64,000 nt of DNA from an uncultured Eubacteriales bacterium. Its GTDB lineage: Bacteria > Bacillota > Clostridia > Christensenellales > DTU072. This document shows, piece after piece, positions 55,776 through 63,759 of this stretch (within the stretch, counting starts at the first letter, position 1; each line of letters starts with the position of its first letter). Location: assembly GCA_949292905.1 (NCBI GenBank), contig CASFAV010000013.1:110882-174881 (forward strand), read 5' to 3'. Position numbers and translations under genes: made by a program. The notes below the pieces were generated by a model. That model saw only the letters and a list, made by a program, of their open reading frames with translations. It was not told the origin of the DNA and did not search any database.

Positions 55776-55804
55776 ATTATAAAAGAACGAAAGAGCAAAA
55801 TCAA
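55776..55804 (-). promoter_or_regulatory. sigma-A promoter of the ispE-glycogen operon
   Basis: Minus strand: -35 TTGATT (55799-55804), 17-base spacer, exact -10 TATAAT (55776-55781). Predicted start near 55769, so the leader before ATG 55765 or 55759 would be only about 4-10 bases. Confidence 0.8.
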
Positions 55805-55871
55805 TACTCACGGCAAATTTTGGTAAAAGTTTTTGTGTCGCCGTTTTGCGCCGGAATATCGGTATATGCGG

Positions 55872-55895
55872 AAAAGACACGGCTTGCCGTGTCTT
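55872..55895 (-). terminator. intrinsic terminator after the DUF3794/LysM gene
   Basis: Stem AAGACACGGC / GCCGTGTCTT (55874-55883 and 55886-55895), followed on the minus strand by TTTT. It lies about 20 bases past the gene stop and insulates the ispE promoter. Confidence 0.8.
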
Positions 55896-55914
55896 ACCGC
55901 TTTCCCCTTATTAT

Positions 55915-57381
55915 TCAGTCCAAAGGTTTGTACAAAAGTACCTTGTCGCCGCGTTTGAGCGGTAATTCGAGATCGGGATTGAGCGTCATCAGCTCTTCCT
56001 CGTCGCTGTTAAGCTCTTTAGCGACGTCGAAAAGCGTTTCGCCCTCGCCCACGAGATAGAGACTTATCGCCGCGTCGGAAATTTCTTTGGGACACAACAC
56101 TTCGTAAGACGCGACGTACTTGATTTCTCTGTCGCCGGAGCCGTGTATCTCCACACACAGTTCGCCGCTCAATTCCACCGTGTCGCCGGGGCGTATCCTC
56201 GCGTTGATCGAGGTGACCGCCGCGGAAGCCGTAAGAGAGCTGCGGCAGGCGAACTCGCCTCCGAGAACGAACCTGTAAGGTATTTCCGCAAGCGCCCGTC
56301 CCGTCTTGCCTTCGTTATCCGCATAGACTATTTCCGCGCCGACTATGCCTTCCACCGTGAGCCCTTCCTCGAATCGCGCGTTGCAGGCGCCGATACGGGG
56401 CGCTCCGATGAAAAGAAGATTGCGCATGCCGGCTTCTCCCGCGTCCACGGGCAAAGCTCCGACGAATTTTTCGTGAGAACTGATAACGCATTCGTTGTCT
56501 TCCACGACGGCGTGCTCGTACACGAGCTTGATCTCGTCCGTTTTACTGTAAGCGTCGGTTATTATCTCCGCTTCCGAAGTTGACACGGCGAATCCCTTGA
56601 CGGAAACCACGGTTTCGGTCTTGACTTCGGAGCCCTGATCGGTATCCGTCACGCTTACGCCGCTGGACACGACGGTGGGCGTGAAATAGGCGGAATCCTT
56701 CTCCGTGACCGCGGGCGCAAGCACCTGCGCTTCGAAAGGCGCCGCCAAGGTGCCGTAACCTATCTTGCCGTCGCTTATATAGGTGAGATATGTATAGCAT
56801 ACGCCCTTGATTTCGCATATTTCCGTAGCTGTAGATACATAATTAATACATACGACGGAATCGGAAGTCAATACCTTATCGACTTTGTCGCCGAATTTTT
56901 CCACGCCTTCGACGAGTATCTCGCTGCCGCTGAGCGGCTCGATATGCTCCACCTTGACGGAAGTCGTCTTGCAACACAACCCTTCCGTACATTCCATGGT
57001 CTCGAACCCGGAGGGAACTACGGCATATCCTTTTATCTCCAGCATCAATCTTACTTTGAGTCTCGTAACGCCGACGAATTCGGTAGCTATGACGCTCGTC
57101 GTGGCGTCGACGAAGCTCTTGGGGGTGATATCTGCCGACTTGATCTCGGCGGTATACTCGTAAGAGTCCTCGAAGCTCGCGAAATCCTCGCCGACAGTAT
57201 AGATCACCTTATAAGTAACGCGGTAACCTATACGCGCTTCGCCCTGCACGGGCTCGATCTCCAATGTGCGCGCCGTCGCGCTCACGGAAACGATGTTCTC
57301 GGCGGCACTCACGTCGAGGTCGCGGTCGAGATAGAATTGGATAGGCGTGAAGTTTGCTTTCCTGTCCCCTTTTACAAACAT
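55915..57381 (-). CDS. DUF3794 (SPOCS) and LysM protein, spore-coat type
   Basis: 488 residues without signal peptide. Repeated beta-rich SPOCS/DUF3794 domains (about 40-130, 150-280 and 310-430) are recognised by V-x-G-x-V-x-V-x-Y patterns. A C-terminal LysM domain (about 440-488: YLVGEGETLFDVAKELNSDE...PLKRGDKVLLY) is typical for binding peptidoglycan. This layout is found in clostridial proteins related to spore coat/cortex attachment, and the veg - DUF3794/LysM - ispE order is common in Clostridia. AAAGGGGG lies eight bases before the ATG. Exact role unproven. Confidence 0.85.
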   Translation of the reverse strand: MFVKGDRKANFTPIQFYLDRDLDVSAAENIVSVSATARTLEIEPVQGEARIGYRVTYKVIYTVGEDFASFEDSYEYTAEIKSADITPKSFVDATTSVIATEFVGVTRLKVRLMLEIKGYAVVPSGFETMECTEGLCCKTTSVKVEHIEPLSGSEILVEGVEKFGDKVDKVLTSDSVVCINYVSTATEICEIKGVCYTYLTYISDGKIGYGTLAAPFEAQVLAPAVTEKDSAYFTPTVVSSGVSVTDTDQGSEVKTETVVSVKGFAVSTSEAEIITDAYSKTDEIKLVYEHAVVEDNECVISSHEKFVGALPVDAGEAGMRNLLFIGAPRIGACNARFEEGLTVEGIVGAEIVYADNEGKTGRALAEIPYRFVLGGEFACRSSLTASAAVTSINARIRPGDTVELSGELCVEIHGSGDREIKYVASYEVLCPKEISDAAISLYLVGEGETLFDVAKELNSDEEELMTLNPDLELPLKRGDKVLLYKPLD

Positions 57382-57460
57382 ACGGAAGTCCCCCTTTGGT
57401 GGTTATACCTAAAGATATTCGCTTTAACTTGCGTATATGCCGGTTTCGGAAAAAATTTCT

Positions 57461-57700
57461 TTATATCTTCCTTTTATAAAAGAGGATGTTCCGCGCCATA
57501 ACGTCTGCGTACGTGAACGTATTGAGCCCGCCGTCCTGAAGCCTTACCGTAAACACGTTCGGATAGGTATTCTCTATGACTCCGTCAACGGTTTCGATCT
57601 TGTTCCTGCCGCGGTTGACCTTGACGGTAAGCGGGTAGCCGCGCATATTGTTGAGCTTGGCAATGGTGCTTTCGGTATCGAGTAAAGTGTGGTTCCTCAT
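57461..57700 (-). CDS. veg: Veg-family protein
   Basis: 79 residues from ATG 57700. The Veg fold is recognisable: KLNNMRGYPLTVKVNRGRNK, then GVIENTYPNVFTVRL and TFTYADVMARN. In B. subtilis Veg is an abundant small protein that affects biofilm formation and germination. A longer reading from TTG 57739 begins in the T run of the ileS terminator and is not credible. AGGAG is unusually close (about 2 bases) to the chosen ATG. No clear promoter was found in the 37 bases upstream. Confidence 0.88.
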   Translation of the reverse strand: MRNHTLLDTESTIAKLNNMRGYPLTVKVNRGRNKIETVDGVIENTYPNVFTVRLQDGGLNTFTYADVMARNILFYKRKI

Positions 57701-57737
57701 TCTCCTATTATTGCCCGCGCGAGCTTTTTTATCCCGC

Positions 57738-57761
57738 AAAAAAGGACCGCGTTCGCGGTCC
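57738..57761 (-). terminator. intrinsic terminator of ileS
   Basis: Stem GGACCGCG / CGCGGTCC (57744-57751 and 57754-57761), followed on the minus strand by six T (57738-57743). It is 35 bases after the ileS stop. Confidence 0.92.
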
Positions 57762-57796
57762 TCTTTATATTAAATATTCCTAATTTTACATACGCG

Positions 57797-60700
57797 TCAT
57801 TTGCGGGCGAGTTTCACCTTCACGTCGTGGGACTGGATATTGAACTTCGCTTCCGCTTCGGGCGCAGCTATCGCGGTGAGAGCTTCTGCGAGAATGTCCG
57901 CTTTGATCTTATCCGCATACTTGGCTATCGCGCTATCCGCGACTTCGTCCGAAGCGGTTATTTCGGCATAAATGCGTTGCTCGACGGCGAAGCCCGCGTC
58001 CTTACGCATGACCTGTATCTGACGGATAAGCTCTCTTACGATACCTTCCGCGACGAGCTCGTCGTCGAGAGTGGTGTCGAGCGCGAGCGTACGCGCGTTC
58101 TCGGTGGTCACCACGAAGCCCGCTTTGGGACGGTCGTGCGCGTCGAAAAGATTGCCTTTAAGTCCCTTGAACGAGCCGATATCGACGGAATCCGCGGCAA
58201 CCTGCTTCGCCAGCGCCGCGTGCCCAGCGGAATCGAGTCCGTCCACAAGCCCTTTCAGTTTCTGAGCTTCGCCTTTGAGCGCCGCTCCGGCAACGCGGAA
58301 ATTGACGGTAAAGTAAACTTCGTTATACACGCTTACGTCGGAAGTGAATTCGACGTCTTTCACGTTCAGTTCCTCTTTGATGACGTTTACTAGAGGCTTC
58401 ACGGCTTCGTATTCGCCTTCGGGCGCGGTCACGTACATTTTGGCAAGAGGCTGTTTGACCTTGATCTGCGCTTCGTTACGCATGCGTTGCGCGGTCGCGA
58501 TGATCTCGCGCGCTATGCGAGTGCTTTCGAGCACCGCCTTGTCCTCGGGTATATCCGTAACCTCGGGATAAGCGGTAAGATGCACCGATACGGGTGCGTC
58601 TTTCTCTATCTCGCGTACCGTATTCTGATATACGTAATCGGTAAGGAAGGGCATTATAGGCGCCATTATGCCGATTATCGCCTTGATCGCGCCGTACAGA
58701 CAGGTATACGCGTTCATCTGATCTTCCTTATCGGTGGACTTCCAGAAACGTTTGCGGTTTATTCTTATATACCAGTTGGAAACGTCGTCGACGAATACTT
58801 CGAATTCCTTGACGAGCGTGGCGTGACGGAAATTATCCATCGCGTTACGCGCGAATTTAACGAATTCGTTGGTGCGCGTAAGCAACCATTTGTCGGAATA
58901 GTTGAGCTTCTCGTAAACGAGCTTATGCGAAGCTATATCGGGATTGTCGATAGCCGCGTAAAGATTGAAGAATACGTATATGTTCCAGAATCCTATTATC
59001 TTGCGGCGCGCTTCGTCCGCGAGGCTGTAGCCGAAACGCACGTCGGAAGCTATGGGGTTACCCATAAAGAGATAACGTATGGCGTCCGCGCCCATCTGTT
59101 CCGCCGCGTCGTCGAAGCGTATCATATAGCCCGTCTTACTGAATTTTCCGCCGTCCTCTTTGATGACGCTCGAGTGCGCGACGACCTGCTTGTACGGAGC
59201 TTTACCGGTAAGCGTCACGGACATAAACAACAGAGAGTAGAACCATAACCTGATCTGCTCCTTCATCTCTATGACGAGATCGGAGGGGAAATTGTTATCG
59301 AAGTACTCTTTATCCTCGAAATACTTTTTGGTCGAGAACGGCGTTATGCCCGCGTCGAGCCAGCAGTCGCCCACTTCGGGGATACGCTCGACGAGCTCGC
59401 CGCAGTTTTCGCAATGGATCTTGATCTTGTCGATATACGGCTTATGCAGGTGAGGCACGCCGTCGATATTGCCGTGCTCGCTACGCGCGATGAGCTCTTC
59501 CTTACTGCCTATCACGGTGACGTGTCCGCACTTCTTGCAGACGTAGAAAGGAAGCGGCAGACCGTAGAAACGCTTACGGCTGATATTCCAGTCGCCCATG
59601 TTGTTAAGCCAGTCAAGCATACGCTTTCCGGCGAATTCGGGTTCCCATTTTACGGTTTTGGCAGCCTCAATCATCAAAGGCTTGATCTCGTCAGTACGGA
59701 TATTCCACTCGTCGACGAGCTTGAATACGACGGGAGTTTTGCACCTCCAGCACTTGGGATAGCTGTGGGTGTACATCTCGGTCTTGTAGAGCTTGCCCTG
59801 CTTTTCGAGCGAGCTCACGACGGCGTCCACTACGTCGGTGGTCTTCACTCCGGTAAATTCGCCGAAGCCCTCCGTGATGACGCCTTCGTCGTCTATAGGG
59901 CAGATCACGGGGATACCTAATTTCTTGCCGAGCTCGAAGTCTTCCGCGCCGCATCCGGGAGCGATATGCACCACGCCCGTTCCTTCCGTAGCGTCCACGT
60001 CTTCCCACGGCACTATCTTATGCGCGAACTTCTGACACTCGAAGTCTTCGAAGCAGGTGCGGTATTCTTTACCGATAAGCTCCGCGCCCTTGAAGGGTTC
60101 GCTGACTTCAACGATATCGCCTTTGAGTTTTCCGAGCGCGTTTTTGCCGACGATAAGCGGCGAAGTATCGCTCTTGACCTTAACGCGAACGTATTCGATT
60201 TCGGGATTTACCGCGAGCGCGCAGTTCGACGTAAGCGTCCAAGGAGTGGTCGTCCAGAGGATTATTTTATCTTCGGAGCCTACGACGGGCAGCTTGGCGA
60301 ATATCGAGAGATGCTCCATGTCCGAATATGAACCGCTCATTTCGTGGTCGGAGAGGCTCGTTCCGCACCTCGGGCACCAGGGCATAGGACGGTGCGAACG
60401 TACCAGCCAGCCGCGCTCGTTGCACACCTTCAGGAAATGCCATATAGAAGTGATATTGAGGTCGGTATTCGTGAAATAGGAATGATCCCAGTCCATCCAT
60501 TGACCGAGGCGCTTGCTCTGTTCGGTGATGATACCGGCGTATTTTTTGACGCGCTCCATACATTGCGTGGTGAATTTGTCGACGCCGTATTTGACGATGT
60601 CGCTTTTTACCTGTATGCCGAGATCTTTTTCGGTTTCCACTTCCACCCACAAGCCCTGCGAATCGAAGCCGTTCTGATACTGGCAGGATTTGCCGAGCAT

Positions 60701-60916
60701 TGCGTTATAACGGATATACATATCCTTCATCGTCCTGCCCCAGGCGTGGTGGATACCCATGGGGTTATTCGCGGTGATGGGACCGTCGAGGAAACGGAAG
60801 CGTTCGCCGTTCTTGTTCTTCTCGACGAGCTTGTCGAAGCAACGGTTGTCTTCCCAGAATTTGAGCATCGATTTTTCGATAGCTATAAAATCGGGTTTGC
60901 TGTTCTCTTTCTTCAT
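57797..60916 (-). CDS. ileS: isoleucyl-tRNA synthetase, divergent subtype
   Basis: 1,039 residues, the size of the long (type 2-like) IleRS. It has class I features, an editing domain (WTTTPWTLTSNCALAVNP) and zinc-type Cys pairs (CPRCGTSLSDHE, CWRC, CKKC, CENC). The ATP motifs are unusual: the HIGH motif reads HHAW (residues 56-59, in MGIHHAWGRT) and KMSKS reads KFSKT. The SDWNIS-like element is GDWNISRKRFYG. Long IleRS forms often resist mupirocin, but this cannot be read directly. The leader is only about 28 bases long, so there is no T-box. Isoleucine specificity is inferred from overall similarity. Confidence 0.9.
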   Translation of the reverse strand: MKKENSKPDFIAIEKSMLKFWEDNRCFDKLVEKNKNGERFRFLDGPITANNPMGIHHAWGRTMKDMYIRYNAMLGKSCQYQNGFDSQGLWVEVETEKDLGIQVKSDIVKYGVDKFTTQCMERVKKYAGIITEQSKRLGQWMDWDHSYFTNTDLNITSIWHFLKVCNERGWLVRSHRPMPWCPRCGTSLSDHEMSGSYSDMEHLSIFAKLPVVGSEDKIILWTTTPWTLTSNCALAVNPEIEYVRVKVKSDTSPLIVGKNALGKLKGDIVEVSEPFKGAELIGKEYRTCFEDFECQKFAHKIVPWEDVDATEGTGVVHIAPGCGAEDFELGKKLGIPVICPIDDEGVITEGFGEFTGVKTTDVVDAVVSSLEKQGKLYKTEMYTHSYPKCWRCKTPVVFKLVDEWNIRTDEIKPLMIEAAKTVKWEPEFAGKRMLDWLNNMGDWNISRKRFYGLPLPFYVCKKCGHVTVIGSKEELIARSEHGNIDGVPHLHKPYIDKIKIHCENCGELVERIPEVGDCWLDAGITPFSTKKYFEDKEYFDNNFPSDLVIEMKEQIRLWFYSLLFMSVTLTGKAPYKQVVAHSSVIKEDGGKFSKTGYMIRFDDAAEQMGADAIRYLFMGNPIASDVRFGYSLADEARRKIIGFWNIYVFFNLYAAIDNPDIASHKLVYEKLNYSDKWLLTRTNEFVKFARNAMDNFRHATLVKEFEVFVDDVSNWYIRINRKRFWKSTDKEDQMNAYTCLYGAIKAIIGIMAPIMPFLTDYVYQNTVREIEKDAPVSVHLTAYPEVTDIPEDKAVLESTRIAREIIATAQRMRNEAQIKVKQPLAKMYVTAPEGEYEAVKPLVNVIKEELNVKDVEFTSDVSVYNEVYFTVNFRVAGAALKGEAQKLKGLVDGLDSAGHAALAKQVAADSVDIGSFKGLKGNLFDAHDRPKAGFVVTTENARTLALDTTLDDELVAEGIVRELIRQIQVMRKDAGFAVEQRIYAEITASDEVADSAIAKYADKIKADILAEALTAIAAPEAEAKFNIQSHDVKVKLARK

Positions 60917-60950
60917 AAAAAATAACTCCGTATCGTGTTATACGCAGTAG

Positions 60951-60979
60951 ATTATATCACAAGCGCAAAGTAAAGACAA
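60951..60979 (-). promoter_or_regulatory. sigma-A promoter of ileS
   Basis: Minus strand: -35 TTGTCT (60974-60979), 17-base spacer, exact -10 TATAAT (60951-60956). Predicted start near 60944. Confidence 0.8.
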
Positions 60980-60992
60980 ATAATTTATAATA

Positions 60993-61022
60993 ATAATATC
61001 GTAATATCGCAGTAATATCGCA
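60993..61022 (+). repeat. short tandem repeat upstream of ileS
   Basis: GTAATATCGCA occurs twice in tandem (61001-61011 and 61012-61022), with a partial ATAATATC copy just before. It lies upstream of the ileS promoter. The rest of the 60980-61143 gap shows only G+C-rich stretches with short inverted repeats. Confidence 0.6.
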
Positions 61023-61143
61023 TCACGAAAAAGCCGCGTTTCAAGTGTAGCGAAGCGGAAACCGCGTCGCCGCGCTCAGGCGCGCGTGAGAGGACGGCGA
61101 AGAAAAACGGATAACGGAATTCTATACGGAATTATGTAAAAAT

Positions 61144-61662
61144 TCAATCCGCCGCAACTACGGTTAAAGTAACGGTAGCGGATACCTCCGAATAACCTTC
61201 GGAAGCGGAGCGGAAAACGACTTCGTATTCGGCGGAAGTACCGGCTGCGCCGACAAGCGTCTCTTCGTCAGCGACGAAGCTCCAGCCCGCCGTAAAATAT
61301 TTAGCGGCGATCTCGCCGAGCGCGGAGCCCTCTTCCACAAGGTAAGGTATATCGAGAAGCGTACGGTAGTCGGGGGCGTCCGTGCCGGGCGCTCGCTCTA
61401 TGCGCGGTATCACCGCGACGTAACTTTTCCCGCACCGCGAGCAGACCATAAGCTGCCTGCCTTCCTCGTCAAATGTGGCGGGACGGTCGTATTCGCTCTC
61501 TGTTGCCACGTAGACGTGCTCGCATTCCGGGGGAGTCTGCTCTTCACCCGTAAAAACGTCCGTAGCCAAATATAATACGAGTATCACGACTGCCGCGGCA
61601 AGTACCGCAGCGGCGATCGCTGAAAGTATGACGATATTCTTTTTCGACAACGACTTTGCCAT
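61144..61662 (-). CDS. small membrane-anchored protein with zinc-ribbon-like motif
   Basis: 172 residues, not recognised as a known family. A Lys-rich start and one membrane helix (about 9-33) place the rest outside the cell. The motif CEHVYVATESEYDRPATFDEEG...CSRCGKSY resembles a Cys/His treble-clef repeat that is frequent in clostridial surface proteins. The last ~70 residues look like a small beta-sandwich (Ig-like, ending VSATVTLTVVAAD). The ATG lies exactly at the predicted transcription start of a consensus promoter, with no Shine-Dalgarno. It diverges from the SDR gene. Confidence 0.75.
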   Translation of the reverse strand: MAKSLSKKNIVILSAIAAAVLAAAVVILVLYLATDVFTGEEQTPPECEHVYVATESEYDRPATFDEEGRQLMVCSRCGKSYVAVIPRIERAPGTDAPDYRTLLDIPYLVEEGSALGEIAAKYFTAGWSFVADEETLVGAAGTSAEYEVVFRSASEGYSEVSATVTLTVVAAD

Positions 61663-61668
61663 ACCCGC

Positions 61669-61697
61669 ATTTTACCACCGCGCACAAAAAGTGTCAA
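61669..61697 (-). promoter_or_regulatory. consensus promoter abutting the small membrane protein gene
   Basis: Minus strand: -35 TTGACA (61692-61697), 17-base spacer, -10 TAAAAT (61669-61674), then six bases to the ATG at 61662. Confidence 0.8.
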
Positions 61698-61714
61698 CGC
61701 AACCGTTTCAACGA

Positions 61715-61744
61715 TTGCGCGGAAAGCGCCGAATGTGTTATCAT
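61715..61744 (+). promoter_or_regulatory. possible promoter of the SDR gene
   Basis: Plus strand: TTGCGC (61715-61720), 18-base spacer, TATCAT (61739-61744). A transcript would begin near 61751, just before AGGAG at 61752-61756. Confidence 0.5.
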
Positions 61745-61764
61745 TATCGGCAGGAGAAACTTTT

Positions 61765-62589
61765 ATGGCAATACCCAATAGCAAAATCATAGTCGTTACG
61801 GGAGCCTCGTCCGGAATAGGCAAAGAGCTCCGCAAATTGCTTACGAAACACGGTAACACCGTCGTGAACATTTCCCGTCACCCCGATGAATCGGACGATA
61901 TGAGCTATGCGGCGGATATAGGCGACCGCGAAAGAGTGAACGCCGTCTTCCGTGAAATAGGTTTGCGTTTCGGCAGGATAGACATACTTTTTTGCAACGC
62001 CGGATACGGACTTTCGGGCTCCGTAGAGCATATTCCGGATACCGAAATAGAGAAAATAACCGACGTCAACTTCCTCGGTGCGGTATGGGCTACGCGCGCC
62101 GCGTTGCCGTACGTTCCGCGCGGCGGCAGGATAATTTACACGGGTTCCGTCAGCGGAATAATACCGATGCCGTACCGCACTATGTATAATGCGACCAAGG
62201 CGGCGCTCATTGAATTCGCGATGAGCATGTCCATGGAGCTCAAGCCGCTCGGTATATCCTCGAGCGTAATGCTTGTTGCGGCAGTCGAGACCGATTTCGC
62301 GGCGCGCAGAACTAAATTCTCCACCGACGACGCAAGGTACGCGGGAGCCGTTTCCGCCTGCGACAGCTTCATCGACGACAAAGGCGGAAAGAACGCCACC
62401 GGTAAACTGACGGCGCGTAAAGCCGCCGAAAAGATAGCGCGCCGCGCAGGCAGGAGGCGCGCCCCGTTACGTTCTCTAATCGCCACGCCGCTATATTACC
62501 TTGCTTACCCTCTCGCGCTCCTATACCCCTCTTTCGTCATCCGCGTCGTTTCGAAGGTGTTTATGGGAAACTCCGGTTTAAGTAAATAA
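61765..62589 (+). CDS. short-chain dehydrogenase/reductase
   Basis: 274 residues, classical SDR. NAD(P)-binding TGASSGIGKEL, FCNAGYG, catalytic Ser in YTGSVSGI, and YNATKAA with the catalytic Tyr and Lys. The C-terminal part has a basic region (KKNATGKLTARKAAEKIARRAGRRR type) and a hydrophobic stretch (about 240-262), as in some membrane-associated SDRs that act on lipids or sterols. The start at 61765 is eight bases from AGGAG. Substrate unknown. Confidence 0.92.
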   Translation: MAIPNSKIIVVTGASSGIGKELRKLLTKHGNTVVNISRHPDESDDMSYAADIGDRERVNAVFREIGLRFGRIDILFCNAGYGLSGSVEHIPDTEIEKITDVNFLGAVWATRAALPYVPRGGRIIYTGSVSGIIPMPYRTMYNATKAALIEFAMSMSMELKPLGISSSVMLVAAVETDFAARRTKFSTDDARYAGAVSACDSFIDDKGGKNATGKLTARKAAEKIARRAGRRRAPLRSLIATPLYYLAYPLALLYPSFVIRVVSKVFMGNSGLSK

Positions 62590-62689
62590 CGCCGACTTAA
62601 CGGCGATACGTCGAACTTAAACACCGCCGTCACGGAATATGTGGCGGCGGTATTTCTTGAAAAGGTCGGATATATGCGATATGCGTGTA
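62590..62689. other. gap between convergent genes
   Basis: 100 bases that hold two inverted repeats: GCCG-acttaa-CGGC and ACCGCCG / CGGCGGT with a long loop. Neither is followed by a good T run, so termination here is uncertain. Confidence 0.4.
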
Positions 62690-63418
62690 TCAGGCGTTCG
62701 CCGCGGCGCACGGCGCGTCCTCGACGCCGAAAAGTTTTTTCGCAAGCAAAGTGGTCTGTTCTTCGAGATATACCGTGATGCGCTCCGCTTCGATCTTTAT
62801 CTTCTCCAGAGGATTGTATTCGGTAGGCTTACCTATCAATATACGGCGCGTTTTTACGTCGCAATAGCTCGGATAAAATTTCAGTATCTTTCCCGTCGCT
62901 TTGTAATAATAATACGCCGAATACGCGAAGCCTCTTTGGAACGCGAGCATATATTCGTTGTACGGCGTGTCTTTCGTCTCGGCAAAAATAACCACCTGAT
63001 TGCCTTCTTCGAGCGATTTGACGGTGGCGTTGTAGGTTTCCTTCACTTTGAGGTCGTGCCAGACGGGTATCGTGTCGTAGCTTTTGTAATAGAGATTGAT
63101 GAGAGGCATCAATATATAAGCGAGCGGCATAAGGAAGCCGAACTTGGTGACTTTGGCAAGCACCGTGCGGAAATGGTGTATCCCGTTCTTATAAGTAAAC
63201 AGTTTTGCGTTGGACCAGAAATTTATTTTTTCTCCGTAGAAGAGTTCGTAAGAGAACGGCGCCTGTAGCGAAGTATGATTGCAAGTGATAATGCAAGGCG
63301 ATTCGGGCTTTCCGTCGGTGAAAGAAAACTCCGCTTTTTTCGCAAAAAAACCGACGAGCTTATTGAACCCCGTCGCAAATTTACCGTACTTACGCTTGTT
63401 GAAGTTAAGTTTAGCCAT
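62690..63418 (-). CDS. PlsC-like protein with degenerate active site
   Basis: 242 residues. The layout is that of a 1-acylglycerol-3-phosphate acyltransferase: ITCNHTSLQAPF early on, hydrophobic stretches in the middle, and FAETKDTPYNE where FPEGT is usual. The catalytic HX4D motif reads His48-X4-Ala53, so the Asp that activates the His is missing, and the second motif is also altered. It may be an inactive relative or use another residue. The C-terminal ~70 residues hold a beta-rich tail (KTRRILIGKPTEY). GGAG lies eight bases before the ATG. Transcribed on its own from the promoter at 63499-63527. Confidence 0.8.
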   Translation of the reverse strand: MAKLNFNKRKYGKFATGFNKLVGFFAKKAEFSFTDGKPESPCIITCNHTSLQAPFSYELFYGEKINFWSNAKLFTYKNGIHHFRTVLAKVTKFGFLMPLAYILMPLINLYYKSYDTIPVWHDLKVKETYNATVKSLEEGNQVVIFAETKDTPYNEYMLAFQRGFAYSAYYYYKATGKILKFYPSYCDVKTRRILIGKPTEYNPLEKIKIEAERITVYLEEQTTLLAKKLFGVEDAPCAAANA

Positions 63419-63498
63419 TCAAACTTCTCCGGGATAAAATATGTAGCAAAAGCGCTAATATCCCGTGAAGGAAAAAGCGTTCTGCGGCACCGGGTAAA

Positions 63499-63527
63499 AT
63501 TATAACGCAAACGTCGGCAAAAATCAA
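63499..63527 (-). promoter_or_regulatory. sigma-A promoter of the PlsC-like gene
   Basis: Minus strand: -35 TTGATT (63522-63527), 17-base spacer, exact -10 TATAAT (63499-63504). Leader of about 74 bases. Confidence 0.8.
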
Positions 63528-63585
63528 GTAGCGCCCTAACGAAATCGCCGCAAACAGTATCTGAATATAAATATCGGCAAAACGC

Positions 63586-63614
63586 TTGCAAAACTCTTTG
63601 CCTTTTGCTATTAT
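63586..63614 (+). promoter_or_regulatory. promoter of tRNA-Val
   Basis: Plus strand: -35 TTGCAA (63586-63591), 17-base spacer, -10 TATTAT (63609-63614). The tRNA begins 18 bases further on. Confidence 0.8.
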
Positions 63615-63632
63615 ATAGAAGCACCTTGATAC

Positions 63633-63708
63633 GGACGATTAACTCAGTTGGTAGAGTGTCTTCTTGACGTGGAGAAAGTCAGGGGTTCGAGTCCCTTATC
63701 GTCCACCA
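63633..63708 (+). tRNA. tRNA-Val (anticodon GAC)
   Basis: 76 bases with encoded CCA. Acceptor arms GGACGAT / ATCGTCC pair fully. The D-stem is ACTC/GAGT, the anticodon stem TCTTC/GGAGA (one G-T pair), and the loop TTGACGT gives anticodon GAC (reads GUC and GUU valine codons). The T-arm AGGGG-TTCGAGT-CCCTT includes one G-T pair. All invariant positions seem normal. Confidence 0.95.
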
Positions 63709-63712
63709 GTCC

Positions 63713-63759
63713 AAACCTAAAACGAACTCCTTTTGTGAGAACAGTTTTAGGTTTTTTTC
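63713..63759 (+). terminator. terminator-like hairpin after tRNA-Val
   Basis: Arms AACCTAAAAC / GTTTTAGGTT (63714-63723 and 63744-63753) with a 20-base loop, merging into seven T. It starts 5 bases after the tRNA CCA. Confidence 0.75.

Noticed and set aside
57382..57460. Sporulation sigma-factor promoter before the DUF3794/LysM gene
   Set aside because: Some partial -10 matches exist, but no pair of boxes with proper spacing could be defined.
60993..61022. CRISPR array
   Set aside because: Only two 11-base tandem copies without spacers.
60980..61143. T-box or other riboswitch before ileS
   Set aside because: The promoter lies downstream of this stretch, so it would not be in the transcript, and no T-box core sequence was seen.
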